Source: Dendrophyllia cribrosa | Lineage: Eukaryota; Cnidaria; Anthozoa; Scleractinia; Dendrophylliidae | Length of the DNA: 64,000 nt | Assembly (NCBI GenBank): GCA_024195265.1 | Contig: JAJLRJ010000009.1 | Coordinates: 34,449,637-34,513,636 of the forward strand | Direction of reading: 5' to 3' | Shown: piece by piece, positions 56,353 to 64,000 of the stretch | How the letters are laid out: each line of letters starts with the position of its first letter | Numbering within the stretch: the stretch's first letter is position 1 | Translations under genes and position numbers: made by a program | The notes under the pieces: generated by a model | What the model saw: only the letters and a program-made list of their open reading frames with translations | The model's database searches: none | Told to the model about the DNA's origin: nothing

Positions 56353-56519
56353 TCGGCTAGATCAGTCAGGCGAGCAGCGACGTGACGGAAGCGATAGATT
56401 TGTGGAGGTTTCAAACGAATCAATTTCTGCTCATCACGGATATTTCAGCTACTACTTTAATAGAAGTGGTGAGGTGTGAGGTTCGTCGTCACATTTATTT
56501 ACTAGTTTGACAACTGAAA

Positions 56520-58172
56520 ATGAGCAGCAGCGGTACATTGATAGAGGTGTTTGGTCGCATCGTGTTCAGTTTTACTCGAGGCGTAACAGAGCATGTCAAC
56601 CTAGAAGAACCTGATTTCACTTCAGAATCTTTTGGCTACAATCCTCTACAAAACACTGGTCGAGAATGGAATTATCACCCCGTTGATGAGCTCATTTCCC
56701 AAGAATACAGCGAAAGAGAAGCTACGAGCTTGGAGTGTCCAGCGTCTAATCGTCTTAATGTAAGGATTATTGACGCCTGCTCCCCATTGCCAACAGAGGC
56801 GAACTAAGAAACACAGGACCAACGACATAATGAAGAAAGAGCCATGGCTTGGAAGCAGTCTAGGCCATCTGCTTTTTATACAGTTTGCAAATCAATGTAC
56901 TTTGGAGCTTTGATTTCGCTTTTAACCGCTCTCTTCATTGGTACAGTGTACATGTTGATCTCTTATCTCTGTTATAAGACTATGTTCAACTGTGAATACT
57001 CAACACAGAGAATTCCAATCCAAGTGCAATGGTTGAGAACAATTTCAGGTGTAATACTCACCGCTTTCCTTTACATCTGGTACTTTACAATTCTCCTTTT
57101 GCTATTTCGTCCATTTCAGCTAATGGGAGTGAAGAGAACACTATTTCTGGTTTGTTGTCTTGTTTATTGTTTAGATGCACTTTATCGTGTAGTTGTTCTA
57201 CAGACGCTAACGAAATCTGATTCCAAAATTGTCGCGGTACAAAAAAATCCTTCCAACATTTTATTATATAGTGTGCCGAATATCTTGTTTCTTGTCAATT
57301 TATGCATGCAAGTCTATTTTATAACGAATCACTTCGGCGCATGCTCGAGAAGACGAAAGCTGTCTTTATACCTTTTAATGATGGTACCAACATGTTTACC
57401 TATCATCGTTGGTACTGTGTCAGCCTATCATCTTTATCCAGCGTATAACAAACAAGACAATGAAGGTAAACTGTTATTCGCACTCTTCGCTCCTCTCATT
57501 GGAGTCTTTGTTAAAGTAATCTCGCGAATTTGTGTTCAGCAGTTATACAACATCACACATCCGGGATATTCGTGTGTATTACTAACGCCGACGTATTTTG
57601 GATCAGCGGTTATGTTTCGGGTTCTACAAGCAGATCTTGGCAGTCTGGAATTCATGGCTATAATTGGAATAATTCACGGCGCTGCAGAAGTCATAGAACG
57701 AAGCACCATGGTTGTAACTGATCACATTTTCCTTCGCCTTTGGAAAAGAGAATCAGCTCCATGGGGAAGTTTTCGTACTCCTCGGCGCGAGAGACTAATG
57801 GCTGATATTGCTATCATGAGCATGTTATTTGAGTCAACTGCTATAGTGTCTGTTAATGGCTACCTATACTTGTACCAATTTGTTTACTTACAAGACAAGT
57901 ACCTGTTAAATTTACTGCAATCATATGCGATCCAAACTTCAGTTCAGCTGGTGATTGAGTGGTTTTTCACTAGCGTGTCTCTAGCGATCGAAACTCGTTA
58001 TCAGAATATGGCTGTCATGGCTGTTTGGAGAAGACGATGGAAAAGACACATTTTAATAGCGATTGTAAATGCGGTACCATTAGCTATATGGGCAAGCGGT
58101 AACCTTTTAGTAATCGTACATGGACGGTTTCAAGATTCGTTAAGTCGGCCTTGCCAAATGCCGTTTACCTGA
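56520..58172 (+). pseudogene. Multi-pass membrane family, copy 6 (one in-frame stop)
   Basis: Diverged member of the same length (551 codons with the stop) and layout as copies 1-4, starting MSSSGTLIEVFGRIVF. The whole frame is continuous except for one TAA at 56805-56807, where the other copies and the fragment at 51724 have GAA in the acidic stretch. After it the frame continues ETQDQRHNEERAMAWK and all hydrophobic segments to MPFT are present. A shorter 442-residue product from the ATG at 56844 is conceivable and would lack only the N-terminal soluble part. Relative to copies 1-4, changes are spread over the protein while YNKQDNEGK, VIERST, WGSFRTPRRERLMADIA and the C-terminus are kept, which suggests past selection on protein function. 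Single-exon and divergent to copy 5. Confidence 0.8.
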
Positions 58173-58544
58173 GAACAGAGAAGTTAGAAAGGGTACTTTA
58201 TACTCCATTTGTTGCAGTGGAAACCCCGCTTAATACGGTCACGTGTCGGGACACTTACCAAGATGGTCGTGAAGTAATCTACCACCCACCTTCCCCCAAG
58301 AAATACTGAGTTTTGACGATCGATCGCACATTTATACACAAGAGTATTTACCTAGTACATTTGTCTGGGGAATGGAGGGGTTGCGCCCAAATGTCGAAAA
58401 AAAAAAACTACAGTAGTACTACATTATTATTTGGTGATTTTTTGAGAGTATTCACAAGTGTGCCAACTACTTGTGCCATCCTATGTAGGTCCGTTCATAG
58501 AAGTCGATTAATAAATGTAAATACATTCTCGTCAAGACTTATAT
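58173..58544. other. 3' flank of copy 6
   Basis: Mirrors 49976-50346 downstream of copy 5; noncoding. The 77-codon open frame at 58313 has no recognisable product. Confidence 0.45.
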
Positions 58545-58951
58545 AGGGACAGTGTCCCGGATTAAATATCGTGTTTTCGTGATTACATGGCCAGGTGCTA
58601 ATGCTTTAGTAAGCTTGCTTTTATTATTATCTTGAAAGAAAGAAGTTAACCTCGCCAAAAGTGATAACGCAAAGAAATATGAAATTAGGACAAAATAACG
58701 ACTAAAAAACGCAAAATTCCACCAAAATGGAAAGTTTGATTTCTTGACCATCGCAAAATCAAAATTGATGAACTACTGTAATCCATTTCAATCCTTGTAA
58801 TCCTGCATTTTTTCTCCAAACTATTGATTCTGTTCTGCTCAGTAGAATTTTTTTATCCAATTCAGTTCTATATTTGGTGGCATTTGGCGATGTAACATGG
58901 AAATTAAGTAAAACACTTTTTTGGTTATTTCGGTGGGACAGTGCCCTGGCT
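58545..58951. mobile_element. Short AGGGACAxTG-family element (mirror)
   Basis: Reverse complement of 49568-49975. Confidence 0.7.
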
Positions 58952-59682
58952 TTTAAATAGTTTCAGTTTTATACATAATACTTGCCGACAAGAGACTGTC
59001 GCGTGATAGTCTCTTGATGCCGAATATAGTAAATGTAGTTAATAATATTCAATTTTTAAATGCTGTATTGTATTTCTAATGTTATACATTTTTTTATACT
59101 GACGTTGTGTTTTCTGTTCAATATATTCTGCTGTATTTTATTTGGCATCTTGAATGGATAAACATTTATTTTCTAAAGAGTACTAACGTACTGACATAAA
59201 CTTGGCAGAAACTAAGCTAGCAATGAAATTGTAAGTTGATGAAACAAGTCCGGCTAGTTTGAGGGCTGAAAACAATATCACCATTCTATAGAAACTGATT
59301 TAAAATTATAGTTCCGGGCCCAGAAAGTTGCATGTCATGGACCGAATTGTTTAAAGCGGGTTAGTTAACCTAGGATTAGCACCAACTTTAAATCCAAATT
59401 TACACGTTTACAAAGCAGATTCCTGTAAATTCTTTATTATTGTTCAATTTAGCTTTGATTGCTCTCAAACTGTTAGAAAATTAACATCAAAAACGCTTTC
59501 CAACAAGACACAGAAACCTTTATCCTTGGCTTAGCATTAACCAGCTTTCGAACAACTGGGCCCCGCCTAAAGAAAGGTATTCAGTGAAATAAAGTTTCTG
59601 TCCAAAAAACACATGACAGCCTCCACAATGTTATAAGCATTTTATGAAATAAAACTTACGTTAAATAAATTAGCCTGTCATG
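58952..59682. other. Arm of the 12.9 kb block between two MITEs
   Basis: Reverse complement of 48836-49567. Includes the short palindrome AGAGACTGTCGCGTGATAGTC. No gene. Confidence 0.45.
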
Positions 59683-59686
59683 TTAA

Positions 59687-60275
59687 CCCTTTGGCGACGG
59701 AATTGGCCATTTTCGTTCGATTTGGAACGATACAGATTATGCCTTTCTGAGCCAATTAGCTTTCACTTTAAGCAAATAGTTGGAAATCAGCGAATCAAGG
59801 AAGGATAGATCTTTGAAAAGATACCTCATTTTGGAAATTTGACCAATCCTACCAGAGTTACACACAAAACACCTACTAATATTTTGGAGAAAAATCCACT
59901 GCCAATTTCGCAATTCCCCTACTGCTTTTCCAGGAAACATTTCCCCTTTCCCGAAAAGTTAGCCAGCCACAATTTCTTAGGAAACAAAGACGGTAAAGTG
60001 GGCAACAAAAGTGCATATAAGAAAGAAAGGCAAAGTAAAGAAAGAGAGCAAAAAAGAAGGAGCGAAACAGATTCGCAAAAAAAAAAACCAAGTCCAAATT
60101 TTGGCTTATGCGCATGCACCAAAACCAAAAATGAGGCTTAATTACGTCCAATCAGCAGGAAAATACTGCTTCACTGTTGCAGATCTCATTTTAAGCTATT
60201 TCCAGGCTAATTGGCTGAAAACCGGTCCAGAAAGGATGAATTGGTAAAATATGCGGTTTTTTGCGCTACTAGCAG
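59687..60275. mobile_element. TTAA MITE, CCCTTTGGCGACGG family, one end deleted
   Basis: Mirror of 48225-48831, with TTAA at 59683-59686. The other terminus is gone: GCTGCTAGTAGCG-type sequence joins directly to AGCATTGCTGAACA. The lost 30 or so bases are bounded by GCT on both sides in the intact copy, which suggests a microhomology deletion. Confidence 0.7.
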
Positions 60276-60688
60276 CATTGCTGAACAATCTCCACAAAAT
60301 CCTTGCCAAGTAAATTGACTCTTAATTTCCATGATTTGCTGCAGTCGCTGATGGCTTACTGTAATTTGCGAAACGAAACGAAACAAAATAAAGAAAATAT
60401 AGATTTAACCATTGAATAAAAATTAAAACGCGGGATAGCCATCATTTACTTTTTCCTTCGTTACCTGTCCGAGAAGAATTTCGCAAAAACAGATTTTTAA
60501 TTTGCGAAACGGCCCCACGTCGCGCTTTCCGAGAACTTTCGTTTTAATTTTTTTTTAAAATAATGCGTCCTGTGGTAAACAAAAACTGTACTATTTTCCA
60601 GAAACGAGCCCACGTCGTGCTTTCAGAGCTCTTTCGTTTTTATCTCTTGAACAGTATAAGATGACAGATATGCAAATCCCCCAGTGTA
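60276..60688. other. Outer end of the 12.9 kb block
   Basis: Reverse complement of 47802-48210. It contains TTGCGAAACGAAACGAAAC direct repeats and ends in CCCCCAGTGTA before the TTAA. No gene. Confidence 0.5.
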
Positions 60689-60692
60689 TTAA

Positions 60693-61434
60693 GTGTTAAG
60701 TTTTATTAATTTTTATCTTGTATATTCAATTTTACCATAGTATATTTTTAATAATTATTATTGAGATATTCTGTATTTAATTATTATAGATAGAAATCAT
60801 GTAATGCGCGCTTGATCATTTCATGGAAAGCGCGCAATATGAGAATTAAATTATTATTATTATTATTATTATTATTATTGCCGTAAATGAATAAGTGGAG
60901 TCATTCAGTAGTCTAGACAGTCTCGTTTCACACAATGCATATTTACGTCACGCTAAGATGTTTTAATCGTTTTAAATCTGTTTACTCTTCAGTTCTTTGA
61001 CTTCAAACTCAGTATGGAAAATTAAAACCGATCTGTGGACTTCACCCTACGTTGTTTCGTATCCACGAGATGGCTCTTAGAGCCCTTTGATAAAATTGAA
61101 ATTAATACGTCCTTTGGTAAACAAAAACAATGGAGGGAGTCACTTACATTTTGTCAGGTGCATGCCATAGCGGGTGTTACGAAAACTAAGACCTTTATAC
61201 GAGCTGGGAACGAGTTCGGGATGCGGGATGAAATAGTCAATGGTCAGACTTCCGGCGGGAAAGTTAATCACATGGCTGCTCAGTTGCGGCGTGTTCGATC
61301 TTCGATCTAAAATAGCTTGTTCAGGGATAGCCTTGTTCAGCATTAATAGTAATGTCCATTTTTTTAGAAATTCAAGCTTCCTCAGAAGTTGAGGAAAGCA
61401 AAATCTGGACATGAAATACCGTATTGATTCGATT
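60693..61434. repeat. Palindrome 2 right arm, segment B'
   Basis: Mirror of 39397-40992 without the hAT-like element; the empty hAT site is near 60783. An ATT-type microsatellite lies at 60850-60879. Open frames 61035-61310 (+) and 61140-61412 (-) are the mirror of those at 39488-39796 and not recognised. Confidence 0.75.
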
Positions 61435-63429
61435 TAGCGCCCCCTTTCTAATAAGCGCCCTCCTTCCAATAACCGCCCCATTTCTATTAAGCGACCCCTT
61501 TCCAATAAGCGCCTCCTTCCAATAAGGGCCTTTTTCTTATAACCCTCGTTCCAATAAGCGCCGCTTTTCCAATAAGCGCCTCCTTCCAATAAGGGCCTTT
61601 TTCTTATAACCCTCGTTCCAATAAGCGCCGCCTTTCCAATAACCGCCCCCTTTTTAATAAGCGCCCCCTTTCTATTAAGTGCCCCTTTCTATTAAGCGCC
61701 CCCTTTCTAATAAGCGCCCCCCTTTCTATAAGCGACCCCTTTCCAATAAGCGCCTCCTTCCGATAAGGTCCTTTTTCTTATAACCCTCGTTCCCAAGCGC
61801 CGCCTTTCCAATAAGAGCACCCTTTTTAATGAGCGCCCCCTTTCTAATAAGCGCCCCCTTTCTAATAAGCGCCCTCTTTCTATTAAGCGCCCTCTTTCTA
61901 TTAAGCGCCTCCTTCCAATAAGGGCCTTTTTCTTATAACCCTCGTTCCAATAAGCGCCGCCTTTCCAATAACCGCCCCCTTTTTAATAAGCGCCCCCTTT
62001 CTATTAAGTGCCCCTTTCTAATAAGCGCCCCCTTTCTAATAAGCGCCCCCTTTCCAATAAGCGCCCTCTTTCTATTAAGCGCCCCCTTTCTAATAAGCGC
62101 CCCCTTTCTATTAAGTGCCCCTTTCTATTAAGCGCCCCCTTTCTAATAAGCGCCCCCTTTCTATTAAGCGACCCCTTTCCAATAAGCGCCTCCTTCCGAT
62201 AAGGTCCTTTTTCTTATAACCCTCGTTCCCAAGCGCCGCCTTTCCAATAAGCGCACCCTTTTTAATGAGCGCCCCCCTTTCTAATAAGCGCCCCCTTTCT
62301 AATAAGCGCCCCCTTTCTAATAAGCGCCGCCTTTCCAATAACCGCCCCCTTTTTAATAAGCGCCCCCTTCCTAATAAGCGCCGCCTTTCCAATAAGCGCC
62401 CCCTTTCTATTAAGTGCCCCCTTTCTAATAAGCGCCCCCTTTCTATTAAGCGCCGCCTTTCTAATAAGCGCCCTGTTTCTAATAAGCGCCCCCTTTCTTA
62501 TAAGCCCCCTTTCTAATAAGCGCACTGTTTCTAATAAGCGCCGCCTTTCCAATAAGCGCCCTCTTTCTATTAAGTGCCCCCTTTCTAATAAGCGCCCCCT
62601 TTCTATTAAGTGCCCCTTTCTATTAAGCGCCCCCTTTCTAATAAGCGCCCCCTTTCTATTAAGCGACCCCTTTCCAATAAGCGCCTCCTTCCGATAAGGT
62701 CCTTTTTCTTATAACCCTCGTTTTCAAGCGCCGCCTTTCCAATAAGCGCACCCTTTTTAATGAGCGCCCCCTTTCTAATAAGCGCCCCCTTTCTAATAAG
62801 CGCCCCCTTTCTAATAAGCGCCCCCTTTCTAATAAGCGCCGCCTTTCCAATAACCGCCCCCTTTTTAATAAGTGCCCCCTTCCTAATAAGCGCCGCCTTT
62901 CCAATAAGCGCCCCCTTTCCAATAAGCGCCCCCTTTCTATTAAGTGCCCCCTTTCTAATAAGCGCCCCCTTTCTATTAAGTGCCCCTTTCTATTAAGCGC
63001 CCCCTTTCTAATAAGCGCCCCCTTTCTATTAAGCGACCCCTTTCCAATAAGCGCCTCCTTCCGATAAGGTCCTTTTTCTTATAACCCTCGTTTTCAAGCG
63101 CCGCCTTTCCAATAAGCGCACCCTTTTTAATGAGCGCCCCCTTTCTAATAAGCGCCCCCTTTCTAATAAGCGCCCCCTTTCTAATAAGCGCCCCCTTTCT
63201 AATAAGCGCCGCCTTTCCAATAACCGCCCCCTTTTTAATAAGTGCCCCCTTCCTAATAAGCGCCGCCTTTCCAATAAGCGCCCCCTTTCCAATAAGCGCC
63301 CCCCTTTCTATTAAGTGCCCCCTTTCTAATAAGCGCCCCCTTTCTATTAAGCGCCCCCTTTCTAATAAACGCCCTGTTTGTAATAAGCGCCCCCTTTCTA
63401 ATAAGCCCTCCCCCACCCCTTTCTAATAA
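61435..63429. repeat. 18-bp minisatellite, right arm
   Basis: Mirror of the left array but about 480 bp longer. It contains an exact higher-order duplication: the block beginning near 62659 recurs at 63029 with a 370 bp period. Long open frames are explained by the 18-bp period. Confidence 0.9.
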
Positions 63430-63483
63430 CATTTTTCAAACATTTTTCGCTCGCCCCAGTAGGAGGGAGGTGGAGCAGGCTAG

Positions 63484-63661
63484 GTCGTAGAACGAAGCAC
63501 TATAGTCGTAATTGATCACATTTGCCATCGGCTTTGGGAAAGAGAATCAGCTCCATGGGGAAGTTTTCGTACTCCTCGGCGTGAGAGACTCAGAAGGCCG
63601 ATATTGCTACCATGAGCATGTTATAATCAACTACTATTAATAGTTTCTGTTGATGGCTACC
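63484..63661 (+). pseudogene. Internal fragment of the membrane gene family (mirror)
   Basis: Reverse complement of 37664-37841, again directly beside the minisatellite and sharing its deletion. Confidence 0.75.
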
Positions 63662-64000
63662 AACATGAAGCGACACATTAAGCATGAAACATGAAACATG
63701 AGTTTTATGTACCCGGTTTTAGTACATGAAACATGAACCAGCGAGCTGCAAGCTCTTTAGCTGAGCTTGGCGGCAGGATGTGGCTAGGAATCAATAGAAC
63801 CTTTTAGGGCATTAATAAGTTGGGGATTTATCTTAGTCTCCAAAACGTCCAAAGTAGAATATGCTTTATAATAACCTATCTTGTACGAAATTCATGCCAA
63901 TTTAAACATGTGTCACACGCCACTTCATGTTTGGTTTGGAACCCGTTTAAGGACCCTTAAGTCATCCAAAATGCACTGCGCGCTGAAACGGTGAAATCCG
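63662..64000. other. Outer right arm of palindrome 2
   Basis: Mirror of 37305-37663. The match continues to the last base, so the palindrome extends beyond the window. Confidence 0.7.

Larger units (their letters stand above)
47802..60688. mobile_element. 12.9 kb TTAA-bounded block carrying copies 5 and 6
   Basis: TTAA at 47798-47801 and 60689-60692. Ends are TACACTGGGGGATTTGC and its exact inverse, extending to inverted arms of about 3.25 kb (47802-51072 and about 57430-60688). The flanking sequences join to give exactly the B-TTAA-C order seen around the MITE at 40997. It is either a large mobile composite or a rearranged block inserted at a TTAA. No transposase is seen. The inside holds two divergent membrane-family genes, several MITEs and an assembly gap. 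Confidence 0.5.
37305..64000. repeat. Giant palindrome 2 (right arm runs past the window)
   Basis: Left arm 37305-42835 is mirrored by 46620-64000, with a spacer of about 3.8 kb between. Position sums are about 89451 near the spacer, 100831 at 39500 and 101305 at the outer end. The steps are explained by a 12.9 kb insertion in the right arm, two insertions in the left arm and a longer minisatellite on the right. Inner parts of the arms show visible substitutions, so it is older than palindrome 1. Confidence 0.8.

Overview
The window looks like nuclear DNA of a metazoan, most likely an anthozoan cnidarian (stony coral or relative). It is AT-rich and dominated by DNA-transposon derivatives and foldback elements. 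It holds one truncated LINE and two relics of a C2HC zinc-finger protein that I associate from memory with anthozoan repeats. The only intact genes belong to a multi-pass membrane protein family written in single long exons. There are no bacterial operons, CRISPR arrays or recognisable RNA genes. The organism call is inference.

The main genes are copies of one unrecognised family of about 550 residues: an acidic, tyrosine-rich N-terminal part of about 110 residues, then roughly ten hydrophobic segments. Copy 0 (1-188, -, runs off the edge), copy 1 (2103-3755, -), copy 2 (26321-27916, +, last 19 residues lost), copy 3 (30366-32018, +) and copy 4 (34413-36065, +) are nearly identical. Copy 5 (50347-51072, -, runs into an assembly gap) and copy 6 (56520-58172, +, one in-frame stop) form a diverged pair. 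Fragments lie at 37664-37841, 51724-52068, 63484-63661 and as faint 5' relics upstream of some copies.

Region 1 (about 357-29719) is a giant palindrome centred in a TA-dinucleotide tract near 15060, with copies 1 and 2 divergent on its arms. Each arm carries the same 8.2 kb insertion of nested transposons (5069-13232; mirror 16885-25065) and the same 1.48 kb nested TTAA element (13383-14862; mirror 15260-16746), so the palindrome formed, or was homogenised, after those insertions. Region 2 (26321-36065) is a same-strand tandem array of copies 2-4 with a period of about 4047 bp. Region 3 (37305 to beyond 64000) is a second, older palindrome centred near 44725. Its arms carry an 18-bp minisatellite with higher-order structure, and they differ by clean insertions: a hAT-like element and a 654 bp TTAA element on the left, and a 12.9 kb TTAA-bounded block holding copies 5 and 6 on the right.

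The picture is an ampliconic gene family: tandem and inverted copies, near-identity consistent with gene conversion, and heavy traffic of TTAA-targeting elements. A short perfect palindrome, GCTTGACCAGTCAAGC or a close variant, precedes most copies and is the best candidate for a shared regulatory site. No function can be assigned to the family from the sequence. Giant palindromes are also a known product of mis-assembly, and the runs of up to 79 C and one N gap show the assembly is imperfect here. Long-read confirmation should come before any biological claim.
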